Source of the DNA: Acinetobacter rudis
GTDB taxonomy: Bacteria > Pseudomonadota > Gammaproteobacteria > Pseudomonadales > Moraxellaceae
Direction: 5' to 3'
Length of the DNA: 64,000 nt
Assembly: GCF_031157835.1 (NCBI RefSeq)
Contig: NZ_JAVIDR010000002.1
Location: 1-64,000, forward strand
Notes under the pieces: model-generated
What the model was told of the DNA's origin: nothing
Database searches by the model: none
The model's input: only the letters and a program-made list of their open reading frames with translations
Shown here: in pieces, positions 13,784 through 22,544 of the stretch
Numbering within the stretch: the stretch's first letter is position 1
How the letters are laid out: every line of letters begins with the position of its first letter
Made by a program: the position numbers and the translations under genes

Positions 13784-14851
13784 ATGAGTTAAAGAGATTA
13801 CTTTGATGCAAAAAATATTTGGGGAATCCATATAGATCGATCAGTAGGATTAACACCTATAGAACAAAATTATATAGGGATTGGTTGGTCCGAATTAGGT
13901 GATTTATCTAAATTATTACCAAATAGAGATTCGTTTAAGGCTGCTTTAAAAAACAGTCAACCTAATGCAACAGATGCATCAGTAAGAGCTCAAGCTAGCC
14001 CTATCTTCCGATTTACTCATGAAATGCAAATTGATGATTATATTATTTATCCATCAAAAACAGATCGTATGATTTATGTTGGAGTAATTAAGGGCAACTA
14101 CGAATATCACAGTAATTTAGAAGAGGATGAATATAAGAATAGAAGAAATGTTGAGTGGATTACTCCAAATGGAATTCCTAGAAATAGTTTTAGCCAAGCC
14201 ACATTAAATGAGTTAGGTGCTTTCATTAGTATTTTTGCAATTAAATCTCATACTGCTAATGAAATACTAGGCTCTATTGGGTTATTAAATCCTAATCAAG
14301 AAAATATTGATTTATTACCCAATCTAGAAGAAGAGTCAATTGAGCCCCCTGATGATGAAATTGCGACTAAAGCAATTACTGAAACAACTAAAATTTCTAC
14401 AGAAGATTTCATTATCAGAAAATTACATCAAAATTTAAATGGATACCAATTTGAAGAGTTTGTAGCTCACTTATTAGAATGTATGGGGTATGTGGCAAGA
14501 ATTACTCAAAAATCTGGGGATGGTGGAGTTGATATTATTGCCCATAAAGATATTCTTGGTTTTGAACCGCCAATAATAAAAGTACAGTGTAAAAAAACAT
14601 TAACTTCCAATGGATTACCTGAAATAAATCAACTTCTTGGGACTCTAGGTGATGAGGAATACGCTTTATTTGTTAACCTAGGTAGTTATACTATTCAAGC
14701 TAGGAATAAAGCTACAAATAAATCTAAGTTAAGATTAATTGATGGAAAAGAAATAATTAATTTGATTTATAGATATTACGACAGTTTCAGCCCCCAATAT
14801 AGAGCTTTAATTCCTTTGAAAAAAATATTCATACCTGATTTAGGTGAATAA
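13784..14851 (+). pseudogene. Mrr-type restriction endonuclease with stop at codon 3
   Basis: The frame encodes an N-terminal domain (NIWGIHIDRS, then IGIGWSELGDL and FRFTHEMQIDDYIIYPSK) and a C-terminal Mrr catalytic domain (EEFVAHLLECMGY, SGDGGVDI, IKVQCKK) containing the D...QxK nuclease residues. This architecture is known for type IV-like restriction enzymes that cut modified DNA. ATG 13784 is in frame, but codon 3 is TAA; after it the frame is open to 14851 with no ATG until 14024, which would remove about 80 conserved residues. It is probably inactivated or poorly expressed. It is the only gene in pdif cassette 2. Confidence 0.7.
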
Positions 14852-14871
14852 CATTTATGTAATTTATCTAA

Positions 14872-14899
14872 AATTAACATAATACACCTTACGCGAAAT
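14872..14899 (-). other. pdif-like XerC/XerD site 4
   Basis: Read on the minus strand: ATTTCGCGTAA - GGTGTA - TTATGTTAATT. The spacer and XerD half fit the common Acinetobacter pdif form, with one change in XerC. It lies about 20 bp after the Mrr stop and is inverted relative to site 3. Confidence 0.8.
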
Positions 14900-14903
14900 T
14901 AAG

Positions 14904-15070
14904 TTAACTATTTGTTTTAAATCATATTGTTAAGAAACACCTAAATACCTTACTCCTATGAATAAGGCTTTTTTATCCGTTTATGTGGTTTCACGTCCAC
15001 TATTCAATCAGCACTTCACGCTTATTATAAAGCAGACATGAACTACTCAGGCCATCCCTCGCTCAATCAC
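14904..15070. repeat. Repeat R, copy 2
   Basis: Similar over its length to 10111-10280 and placed at the same side of its pdif-like site. The shared hairpin has a diverged left arm here (14942-14975). The following 15071-15252 holds no gene; a stretch near 15100-15140 resembles 12857-12899, another sign of shuffling. Confidence 0.55.
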
Positions 15071-15252
15071 CAGATATCAATTGTGTGTCCATCATTTAAA
15101 TTAGCTTATTTTTTGGAGATAAAATTGTTGAGCTTACGCCCCCATCATGGTTCAACGTTTGTCATTTAAAATAGAAACAAAAAAAGAAAAGGCAACAAAG
15201 AAACTTTAGAGCTTCAGTCTCTTGAATAAAGGATAACTAAACGAACCAGCTC

Positions 15253-16203
15253 TTAATGGTAATTATGCCTCACCATTGATGGTGGAATACCTTTTAAGCG
15301 AATAAAAGCCCTACGCATTCTCTCAGCATTAAGAAACCCACACTGACGTGCAATAATTTGTACTGAGCTATGATCTCCTTTTAAAGCTAAGATTGCAGCT
15401 TCAACCCTAATACGCTCGACTGCCTTTGCAGGTGTTATTCCAACTTCAGAGGTAAAGCATCTCGAAAAATGTCTTGGGCTCATGCACATTTGATACGCGA
15501 GGTCTTCAACCATTAAAGGTTTATCTAAGTTGTTACGAATATAATTAAATAGATCGGAAAACTGGCCATTTCCTACAGCCATTTCTAGTAATTCTGAATA
15601 CTGTGATTGTCCTCCTGGACGTTGATAATATACAACCAATTGATGAGCAACTTGACGTGCAATTTTCTCCCCGAGATCTTCAGTAATCAAAGCCAGAGTA
15701 AGATCTATGCCAGCACTAATTCCTGCTGATGTCCATATATGTTCATCCTTAACATATATACGGTCTGCATCCAGATTAACTTCTGGATAACGCTTTTTAA
15801 AATCAACACTTCGCCCCCAATGTGTTGTGACTTGACGACCTTTTAATAATCCAGCTGCAGCTAATACATATGCTCCAGAACAAATACTCACGACTCTACG
15901 GACAGTTTTTTCAAGTCTTACAATAAAAGCTGTTATTTCTGATTTTGCTACAGCATTTATCACACCCTCACCACCAACAATAACGACAGTGTCTATCATT
16001 TCTTCCTGCTGAATACTAATAAAAGAGGTTGTGAATACAGTTATACCTGATGAGCTTGCTATAGCTCCACCCTCTTGACTGACCAAGACCAGTTCATACG
16101 TTTTTGGCATGAAGCGATTAGCCATTTCAAAAGCAGCAATCGGCCCTGATAAATCAAGTAACTGAAAATTATGAAAAACAACGCAAATTATTTTATGAGT
16201 CAT
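15253..16203 (-). CDS. GlxA-type transcription regulator (DJ-1/PfpI plus AraC HTH)
   Basis: 316 residues. Residues 1-175 form a DJ-1/PfpI amidase-like domain (VVIVGGEGV, and the nucleophile-elbow region SICSGAYVLAAAG). Residues 215-310 carry two AraC-type helix-turn-helix motifs (VEDLAYQMCMSPRHFSRCF). Such proteins are ligand-responsive regulators, commonly of nitrogen or choline-type catabolism. It is divergent from an MFS transporter with about 90 bp between them, so that transporter is the likely target. Confidence 0.85.
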   Translation of the reverse strand: MTHKIICVVFHNFQLLDLSGPIAAFEMANRFMPKTYELVLVSQEGGAIASSSGITVFTTSFISIQQEEMIDTVVIVGGEGVINAVAKSEITAFIVRLEKTVRRVVSICSGAYVLAAAGLLKGRQVTTHWGRSVDFKKRYPEVNLDADRIYVKDEHIWTSAGISAGIDLTLALITEDLGEKIARQVAHQLVVYYQRPGGQSQYSELLEMAVGNGQFSDLFNYIRNNLDKPLMVEDLAYQMCMSPRHFSRCFTSEVGITPAKAVERIRVEAAILALKGDHSSVQIIARQCGFLNAERMRRAFIRLKGIPPSMVRHNYH

Positions 16204-16250
16204 GGCAGAATTAGAGGGATCTATGTCATTTAAACAATAGCTGCTTAGAA

Positions 16251-16285
16251 CATAATGTCAATTAAAAATAATTCATAATGTCAAT
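16251..16285. promoter_or_regulatory. Direct-repeat operator candidate for the GlxA-type regulator
   Basis: CATAATGTCAAT occurs at 16251-16262 and again at 16274-16285, 23 bp apart (about two helical turns) in the same orientation. This is the arrangement AraC-family proteins usually bind. It lies just upstream of the MFS gene. A weaker relative, CTATGTCATTT, is at 16221-16231. Confidence 0.5.
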
Positions 16286-16295
16286 GGAATAATCT

Positions 16296-17462
16296 ATGAA
16301 TAGAAACATTATTTTCTTGGCCCTGTCTCAAGCAGCGATGATGACCATCATTAGTTTAACGCTAGCATCGTCTGCTTTAGTTGGTACTCAGCTCGCATCC
16401 CCAGGTTTGGCAACTATACCGTTAGCAGTCCAATACTTAGGCACTATGGTCATGTTATATCCAGTTGCACGATTCATAGAATTGTTTGGTCATCGTTTGA
16501 CTTTTTGTGGCGGGGCCTTAATCGGAGCAATAGGGTTAATAGGGGCAGCTATTGCTATAAAATTCAACAACTTTATTCTGTTTACTGCAGCTGGTTTTCT
16601 AATTGGGACTTTTGGAGCTGTAGGACAATATTACCGTTTTGCTGCTGTTAATGCCGTGAAACGTGAGCAAAAAAATCTAGCTATATCATTAACTTTAGCA
16701 GGTGGTATCATTGCTGCTATTGGAGGTCCTGCCCTTGCTTTATGGACAAAAGATGCCTTAAGTCCAACATTCTATGCCAGTTTTCTATCACTAAGTGGAG
16801 TGGCATTATTGGGAGCAATTTTAGCTATAGGGCTTAGTCTTCCGCCAATAGCAGCCGTTGATAATCAACATGAAAAACGATCTTGGGCCGAGATCATCAA
16901 AAAGCCTAAATTTATTATTGCAGTACTTGGTGGGGTTTTAGGTTATGCCGTAATGAATCTATTAATGACAGCCACCCCATTAGCCATGTTGCACGCGCAT
17001 TTTAGTTTTTCTGAAACTGCAACCATTATTCAATGGCATATAGTTGCCATGTTTGCCCCGTCTTTTTTTACAGGTACATTGATCCAAAAAACGAGTGTTT
17101 TAACCATTATGCTATTAGGCTGCCTATTAAATTTTTCAGGTATAGTTGTTAATTTAATTGGAAATGAATTCATTCATTTTAAAGTGGCGTTAGTTTTACT
17201 GGGAGGTGGCTGGAACTTTCTTTATGTAGGTGCAACCTCATTACTCACAGAGAGCATTCTTAAAGAAGAAGCCTCTCGTATACAAGCTTTCAATGACACA
17301 CTTGTATTCTTAGGTGTAACCATCGTTACGATGTTATCAGGAACTTTAGTCAATTTATTGGGATGGAAAATAGTCAATTTATATGCAAGCCTTCCTATTG
17401 TAATAATAACAATAGGTTTAATATGGCTATTGAAGCATGAAAGAAAAACAACCATATATTGA
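16296..17462 (+). CDS. MFS transporter
   Basis: 388 residues with about twelve hydrophobic segments, in the inner membrane. The loop between segments 2 and 3 (VARFIELFGHRLTFCGG) has the layout of the MFS signature but is a weak match. The central cytoplasmic loop is short (DNQHEKRSWAEIIKKPK). The closest impression is of the YbfB or drug-efflux-like small MFS groups; the substrate cannot be told. Divergent from a GlxA-type regulator that probably controls it. Confidence 0.8.
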   Translation: MNRNIIFLALSQAAMMTIISLTLASSALVGTQLASPGLATIPLAVQYLGTMVMLYPVARFIELFGHRLTFCGGALIGAIGLIGAAIAIKFNNFILFTAAGFLIGTFGAVGQYYRFAAVNAVKREQKNLAISLTLAGGIIAAIGGPALALWTKDALSPTFYASFLSLSGVALLGAILAIGLSLPPIAAVDNQHEKRSWAEIIKKPKFIIAVLGGVLGYAVMNLLMTATPLAMLHAHFSFSETATIIQWHIVAMFAPSFFTGTLIQKTSVLTIMLLGCLLNFSGIVVNLIGNEFIHFKVALVLLGGGWNFLYVGATSLLTESILKEEASRIQAFNDTLVFLGVTIVTMLSGTLVNLLGWKIVNLYASLPIVIITIGLIWLLKHERKTTIY

Positions 17463-17563
17463 TTTCTTTAGTGTACACAACATAATACTTCATCGTCATT
17501 TATAGTACTTCATTAAGGCAGATCATCTTAATACAAAAAAGTGATTTAATACATGCAAATAAA

Positions 17564-17591
17564 AAGGCCCCGATGAGTTTATCAGGGCCTT
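17564..17591 (-). terminator. Terminator for mdcY
   Basis: AAGGCCC/GGGCCTT stem extended by GAT/ATC, followed on the minus strand by TTTTT. It lies between the convergent MFS and mdcY genes and can also stop MFS transcripts less efficiently. Confidence 0.75.
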
Positions 17592-17629
17592 GTCTTTGTT
17601 ATGACCTAGAAAAGTAAAATGATAATGAC

Positions 17630-18298
17630 TCACTTGCCATAAGTACTGATCGTGGCAATAAAGTCAGTAAACTTCTGCCCTTGAATCACCACATGTTCAC
17701 GTAGGCGTTGTTCAGCTTCAACCTCATTGCCCTCAAGAATTGCTCGAACAATGCCTTCATGTTCAGCAAAAGAATTATGCATACGATTACTTACTCTGAG
17801 TTGTAAACGACGGTAAGGGTGTAATCGTTTATGTAAACTCCCAGCCTGCTCAATAAGAAAGCTATTATGACTGGCTTGATAAATTTGATAATGAAACTGA
17901 CGATTCATCTCATAGTAATTTTCAGAGTCACCTAATTCCACATATTCTGCGCAGCTTTTATGCATACTCAATAATTTTTCTTTTTCATGTTCCTGAATCC
18001 GTCTAGCTGCAAGACGGCCACACATGCCTTCTAATTCAGCCATCACTTCAAACATTTCACACAGTGTCATGGGATTAACTTCTGGCACGATTGCCCCACG
18101 TCTTGGTCTAATTTCAACCAAACCTTCTGCTGCCAATAGTTTCAAAGCCTCACGAATAGGTGTACGAGATGCTCCGTATCTCTCACATAACTCAACCTCA
18201 TCCAATTTCGTTCCTGGCAAAAAGTGTCCAAATATAATGTCATCTTCTATTTTTTTGCTGACCTGTATGGACAAAGGTAAGTCTTTGATTAAATTCAT
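17630..18298 (-). CDS. mdcY: GntR/FCD repressor of malonate decarboxylation, MdcY-like
   Basis: 222 residues from the ATG giving MNLIKDLPLSIQ; a 14-residue upstream extension is possible but starts less plausibly. The winged helix (LDEVELCERYGASRTPIREA) is at about 40-60, and the FCD ligand-binding domain with its metal-site histidines (RQFHYQIY, HEGIVRAILEG) follows. It is divergent from the mdc operon. Acinetobacter calcoaceticus MdcY is known as a GntR-family repressor of mdc genes; I recall its site as ATTGTATACAAT, and TTGTATACAAT occurs just upstream. Malonate would be the likely inducer. Confidence 0.85.
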   Translation of the reverse strand: MNLIKDLPLSIQVSKKIEDDIIFGHFLPGTKLDEVELCERYGASRTPIREALKLLAAEGLVEIRPRRGAIVPEVNPMTLCEMFEVMAELEGMCGRLAARRIQEHEKEKLLSMHKSCAEYVELGDSENYYEMNRQFHYQIYQASHNSFLIEQAGSLHKRLHPYRRLQLRVSNRMHNSFAEHEGIVRAILEGNEVEAEQRLREHVVIQGQKFTDFIATISTYGK

Positions 18299-18308
18299 AT
18301 TACACCAT

Positions 18309-18391
18309 TTTGTATACAATATTTTGTATTTTGAGTACAAATATATTGTTATTTGAATACATTCCCTATATAACTATATCAAAATATAGGG
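18309..18391 (+). promoter_or_regulatory. mdc operon control region: MdcY operator and promoter
   Basis: TTGTATACAAT (18310-18320) matches the recalled MdcY site. A second dyad, TTTGTA-N7-TACAAA (18323-18341), lies next to it. A promoter can be read as TTGTTA (18346-18351), 17 bp, TATAAC (18369-18374). A 9-bp stem (TCCCTATAT/ATATAGGGA, 18363-18392) then folds in the leader. GGAGG precedes mdcL. Confidence 0.65.
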
Positions 18392-18433
18392 ATATTTATT
18401 ACTACTAAAATTTCAGTCCATGGAGGATCGAAA

Positions 18434-18841
18434 ATGATTATTTACGGAACTGCACTACTCGCTATCTGTCATCTACTGGGTGATTACCTAGGTAATACAC
18501 TTGGTATTTTACTTGGTGTAAAAGCAAATGTAGGTGGTGTTGCTATTGCGATGATTTTACTGATTCTGAGCAAAGAACTCCTCGCTAAAAAAGGCTATTT
18601 ACCGCAAGTAACTCAATTTGGTGTGCTGTATTGGTCTGGTATGTATATCCCGATTGTGGTCGCCATGTCTGCAGGACAAAATGTTGTCGCAGCACTTTCA
18701 GGTGGTATGGTCGGGCTTATTGTTGCTGTTGTATCGCTCATTGCAACTGTACTGGTGATTAGAATTCTCAACAAAGTCAGTAATGATTATGAAAGTTTCG
18801 AATGGCCTATTGAACAAAATGACCAAGCCACCAAAGCATAA
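18434..18841 (+). CDS. mdcL: Malonate transporter subunit MadL/MdcL
   Basis: 135 residues with four hydrophobic segments and a short charged tail, in the inner membrane. It matches the small subunit of the two-component MadL/MadM malonate carrier (HLLGDYLGNTLGILLGVKAN near the N-terminus). First gene of the operon, with TGGAGGA before the ATG, and followed by mdcM. It provides malonate uptake together with MdcM. Confidence 0.9.
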   Translation: MIIYGTALLAICHLLGDYLGNTLGILLGVKANVGGVAIAMILLILSKELLAKKGYLPQVTQFGVLYWSGMYIPIVVAMSAGQNVVAALSGGMVGLIVAVVSLIATVLVIRILNKVSNDYESFEWPIEQNDQATKA

Positions 18842-18885
18842 AAGCTTATCACTCCTCATATATAAAGGATTTCAGGAGTTACTGT

Positions 18886-19647
18886 ATGGATGTTTTAATT
18901 CAAGTACTAACTAAAAATGCACTAATTACAGCACTCGCTGTTACAGGGCTCATGATGTTTGTTTCACATCTGCTCTCTAAATATTTGACTCAGGGTAAAT
19001 TACAAAGTTCAGCCATCGCAATTACTTTAGGGCTTGTTATTGCATATTTTGCTGGTGTTTATACCGAAGGCAGCAAAGGTGTTTCTGACATTGCAATTTT
19101 CTCTGGCTTCGCCTTATTAGGTGGTGCAATGCTACGGGATCTTGCTATTGCCTCTACAGCATTTGAAGTTGATGTTAAAGAAGTTAAAAAAGCTGGCAAA
19201 GTTGGCATGATCGCCTTGATGCTTGGCTGTGTAATTCCTTTTGTTGCTGGTGTCGCTGTGGCATGGATGATGGGCTATAAAGACCCGATCTCAATGACTA
19301 CGATTGGGGCTGGTGCAATGACATATATCGTTGGACCAATCACAGGAACCGCAATTGGTGCAAGCTCAGAAGTGATTGCACTTTCAATTGCAATTGGTTT
19401 AATCAAATCTGTATTTTTCATGGTAGGAACGCCCTTACTTGCAAAATTTATGTACCTAAAAAGTCCGCGCTCAGCAATGATTTTTGGTGGTATGGCTGGA
19501 ACAACAAGTGGTACTGCTGCAGGCTTAGCAGGAACAGATGTTCGCCTCGTTCCTTATGGTGCGTTGGTTGCAACATTTTATACCGGTCTAGGCTGTTTAT
19601 TAGGCCCATCTATATTTTTCCTGACAGTCAATGCAATTTTTGGTTAA
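18886..19647 (+). CDS. mdcM: Malonate transporter subunit MadM/MdcM
   Basis: 253 residues with about eight hydrophobic segments rich in Gly and Ala (GGAMLRDLAIASTAFEVDVKE between segments). It is the large subunit of the MadLM malonate transporter. Glycine-rich loops such as GGMAGTTSGTAAGLAGTDVR near residue 205 are probable substrate-pathway elements. Cotranscribed with mdcL, 44 bp apart, with AGGAG before the start. Confidence 0.9.
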   Translation: MDVLIQVLTKNALITALAVTGLMMFVSHLLSKYLTQGKLQSSAIAITLGLVIAYFAGVYTEGSKGVSDIAIFSGFALLGGAMLRDLAIASTAFEVDVKEVKKAGKVGMIALMLGCVIPFVAGVAVAWMMGYKDPISMTTIGAGAMTYIVGPITGTAIGASSEVIALSIAIGLIKSVFFMVGTPLLAKFMYLKSPRSAMIFGGMAGTTSGTAAGLAGTDVRLVPYGALVATFYTGLGCLLGPSIFFLTVNAIFG

Positions 19648-19662
19648 ACACCAGGTGAAGAG

Positions 19663-21318
19663 ATGAATAATATGATCAATAAACGCATTTGGGATAGTCA
19701 AAAAACCAAGCGTAAAGAAAAGCTGGAACTTGCCAAACAAAAGGGCTTTGAAAAACAGGTGATTCATTCACGTGTCATTGAATTACTTGAAACCGTCATT
19801 TCTTGTGGTGATAAAGTTTGCCAAGAGGGAAATAACCAAAAGCAAGCCGATTTTCTCTCAAAAGCATTAAGCCAGTGTAATGCTCAAGTGCTCCATGATT
19901 TGCATATTTTGCAATCTGTACTTGCTCTCCCTAGTCACTTGGATGTCTTTGAAAAAGGGATTGCATCAAAAGTTGATTTCTCTTTTGCAGGGCCACAAAG
20001 CTTACGTCTTGCTCAATTGGTTCAACAACAAAAAATTTCTATTGGTTCAATTCATACTTATTTAGAACTCTATGGGCGGTATTTTATCGACCTGACTCCC
20101 AATGTTTGCCTCATTACTGCACATTCAGCAGATGCTGAGGGTAACTTATATACTGGTGCAAACACTGAAGATACACCAGCCATTGTTGAAGCTACTGCAT
20201 TTAAAAGCGGTATTGTCATCGCACAAGTAAATGAACTTGTAGACAAAGTTCCACGTGTAGATATTCCATCAGATTGGGTTGACTTCTTTATTGTCAGTCC
20301 AAAAAGCAACTACATCGAACCACTTTTTACCCGTGACCCAGCGCAGATTACCGAAGTTCAAATTTTAATGGCTATGATGGTCATTAAAGGTATTTATGCA
20401 CCTTACCAGATTCAGCGGCTTAATCATGGTATTGGCTTTGATACTGCTGCCATTGAATTGCTTTTGCCAACCTTTGCAGATCAACTCAATTTAAAAGGAA
20501 AAATCTGTACCAATTGGGCACTCAATCCACATCCAACCCTAATTCCAGCAATTGAAAGTGGCTTTGTTGAGTCGATCCATAGTTTTGGCTCTGAAGTTGG
20601 GATGGAAGAATATATCCGTAATCGCTCGGATGTTTTCTTTACTGGTACAGATGGCAGTATGCGCTCTAACCGTGCTTTTTCCCAAACCGCTGGACTTTAT
20701 GCATGTGATCTTTTCATTGGTTCTACCTTGCAAATTGATCTACAAGGAAACAGCTCAACGGCAACGGTTGACCGTATAGCAGGTTTTGGTGGTGCGCCAA
20801 ACATGGGCTCCGACCCACATGGCCGACGCCATTCAAGTTATGCGTACCAAAAAGCAGGTAAAGAAGCTGTAGATGGTAAAGCAATTAAAGGACGCAAATT
20901 GGTTGTACAACTGGTCGAAACTTACCGTGAACATATGCATCCTGTTTTTGTAGAAGAATTAGATGCTTGGCAGCTACAAGATAAAATGGCCAGTGATTTC
21001 CCTCCAATCATGATTTATGGAGAAGATGTAACGCATATCGTTACAGAAGAAGGTATCGCAAATTTACTGCTATGCCGTACTGAAGAAGAACGTGAGCAAG
21101 CTATTCGAGGTGTTGCAGGCTATACCCCAGTAGGCATGCAACGTAACCATGACATGGTTGCTGATCTTCGTCGTAGAGGCATTATCCAACGACCTGAAGA
21201 TTTAGCGATTGATCCATCTCAGGCTACGCGTGACTTACTTGCAGCTCAATCCATTAAAGATCTCGTGAAATGGTCTGAAGGCATGTATACCCCACCTAGT
21301 CGCTTCAGAAACTGGTAA
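19663..21318 (+). CDS. mdcA: Malonate decarboxylase alpha subunit (acetyl-ACP:malonate transferase)
   Basis: 551 residues of the MdcA family. It swaps acetyl for malonyl on the ACP thiol, releasing acetate, in the biotin-independent malonate decarboxylase complex. The CoA-transferase-like fold is visible in the Gly-rich AGFGGAPNMGSDPHGRRHSS region (about 370-390). Length matches the family. It is 15 bp after mdcM and 16 bp before mdcC. Confidence 0.95.
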   Translation: MNNMINKRIWDSQKTKRKEKLELAKQKGFEKQVIHSRVIELLETVISCGDKVCQEGNNQKQADFLSKALSQCNAQVLHDLHILQSVLALPSHLDVFEKGIASKVDFSFAGPQSLRLAQLVQQQKISIGSIHTYLELYGRYFIDLTPNVCLITAHSADAEGNLYTGANTEDTPAIVEATAFKSGIVIAQVNELVDKVPRVDIPSDWVDFFIVSPKSNYIEPLFTRDPAQITEVQILMAMMVIKGIYAPYQIQRLNHGIGFDTAAIELLLPTFADQLNLKGKICTNWALNPHPTLIPAIESGFVESIHSFGSEVGMEEYIRNRSDVFFTGTDGSMRSNRAFSQTAGLYACDLFIGSTLQIDLQGNSSTATVDRIAGFGGAPNMGSDPHGRRHSSYAYQKAGKEAVDGKAIKGRKLVVQLVETYREHMHPVFVEELDAWQLQDKMASDFPPIMIYGEDVTHIVTEEGIANLLLCRTEEEREQAIRGVAGYTPVGMQRNHDMVADLRRRGIIQRPEDLAIDPSQATRDLLAAQSIKDLVKWSEGMYTPPSRFRNW

Positions 21319-21334
21319 TTATGGAGTAAATGAT

Positions 21335-21652
21335 ATGGAACAACTCAATTTTAGCCTCCGTTCTGAGCAAGCAGCACAAACAGAACACGATATGATTTGT
21401 GGCGTGGTCGGTTCAGGTAATTTAGAAGTTTTGGTGAGTCCTCTAACACATCAGCACCTCTGCGAAATTTCAGTCAACACCTCCGCTGTAGGCTTTGAAC
21501 ATGTTTGGACTGCGGTACTCACAGAGTTTTGTCATCGACATCAGGTGGGTGGTCTAAAGTTTCAACTTAACGACATGGGTGCAACACCAGCTGTTGTTAG
21601 TTTACGTTTAAGTCAAGCAGTGGCGATGCTCAAGGATGATCAACATGCATAA
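21335..21652 (+). CDS. mdcC: Malonate decarboxylase acyl-carrier subunit delta
   Basis: 105 residues. The prosthetic group (phosphoribosyl-dephospho-CoA) is attached to a serine, here Ser27 in VVGSGNLEVLV. It carries the acetyl/malonyl thioester between MdcA and MdcD/E. Its stop overlaps the mdcD start. MdcB and MdcG, encoded downstream, make and attach the cofactor. Confidence 0.93.
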   Translation: MEQLNFSLRSEQAAQTEHDMICGVVGSGNLEVLVSPLTHQHLCEISVNTSAVGFEHVWTAVLTEFCHRHQVGGLKFQLNDMGATPAVVSLRLSQAVAMLKDDQHA

Positions 21653-22544
21653 AATGATTAAAAAAAGTTTTTATGAACGAACTGCACGTCATCGAATCCA
21701 GAGTCTCGTTGACCTAAACAGTTTTATAGAATTTCTTAAACCCGGTACAGTTGAATTAAGCCCCAATTTAAAGGCACTCGATATCCCTGGTAGTTTTGAT
21801 GATGGTGTAATTATTGGTCAAGCTCAAATTGCGACCAAAGCAGTCCATATCATTGCTCAAGAAGGCCAATTTATGGGCGGTGCAGTAGGTGAAATTCACG
21901 GCGCCAAAATTGTTGGTTTACTGCTTAAAGCCATTCAAGATCAATCTTCAGCAGTCATTTTCTTAGTGGACTCTGGTGGTGTACGTTTGCATGAAGCCAA
22001 CGCTGGACTCATTGCGATTTCCGAAATTATGCGTGCCATGCTCAAAGTAAGAAATGCAGGGATTCCAATTATTTCTGTCATTGGTGGTAGTTGCGGTGCA
22101 TTTGGTGGCATGGGCATTAGTGCTTGTTTAAGCAGTTACATCATCATGTCTGAAGAAGGTCGATTAGCACTTTCAGGCCCAGAAGTTATTGAAACAGTAA
22201 AAGGTGTAGAAGAGTTTGACTCTAAAGATCGTGCCTTGGTTTGGCGAGTAACTGGAGGAAAACATCGTTATCTACTCAATCATGTAGATCAATTAGCCGA
22301 AGATGATACTGATGATATACGCCAGTGCATTATTCACGCACTCAAAGAAAAACCTTCAACACTCGATTTAAACACCTTACAGCAAAATCAACATTCACTT
22401 GAACAACAATACACACAGTGGTTTGGTGCCAAAGATGGTCTAGAAATTTGGAAAAAAATGAATATTGACAATGCTGAACATATTCCAATGCTGAATGCTG
22501 TAGAAGTAATACAAATTAAACAAGGAGTTCGTCATGGAAACTGA
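21645..22544 (+). CDS. mdcD: Malonyl-S-ACP decarboxylase beta subunit
   Basis: About 299 residues from ATG 21645, chosen because AAGGATG precedes it; a start 9 bp earlier is also open. It is a crotonase/carboxyltransferase-fold protein (GQFMGGAVGEIHGAKIVGLL, then DSGGVRLHEANAG and GGSCGAFGGMG oxyanion-type loops). With MdcE it decarboxylates malonyl-S-ACP to acetyl-S-ACP. It overlaps mdcC and mdcE. Confidence 0.92.
   Translation: MHKMIKKSFYERTARHRIQSLVDLNSFIEFLKPGTVELSPNLKALDIPGSFDDGVIIGQAQIATKAVHIIAQEGQFMGGAVGEIHGAKIVGLLLKAIQDQSSAVIFLVDSGGVRLHEANAGLIAISEIMRAMLKVRNAGIPIISVIGGSCGAFGGMGISACLSSYIIMSEEGRLALSGPEVIETVKGVEEFDSKDRALVWRVTGGKHRYLLNHVDQLAEDDTDDIRQCIIHALKEKPSTLDLNTLQQNQHSLEQQYTQWFGAKDGLEIWKKMNIDNAEHIPMLNAVEVIQIKQGVRHGN

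Noticed and set aside
14024-14851. Start of the Mrr-type gene at ATG 14024
   Set aside because: The recognisable N-terminal domain continues in frame upstream to near 13793, so a start here would truncate the protein. The ancestral start was most likely 13784.
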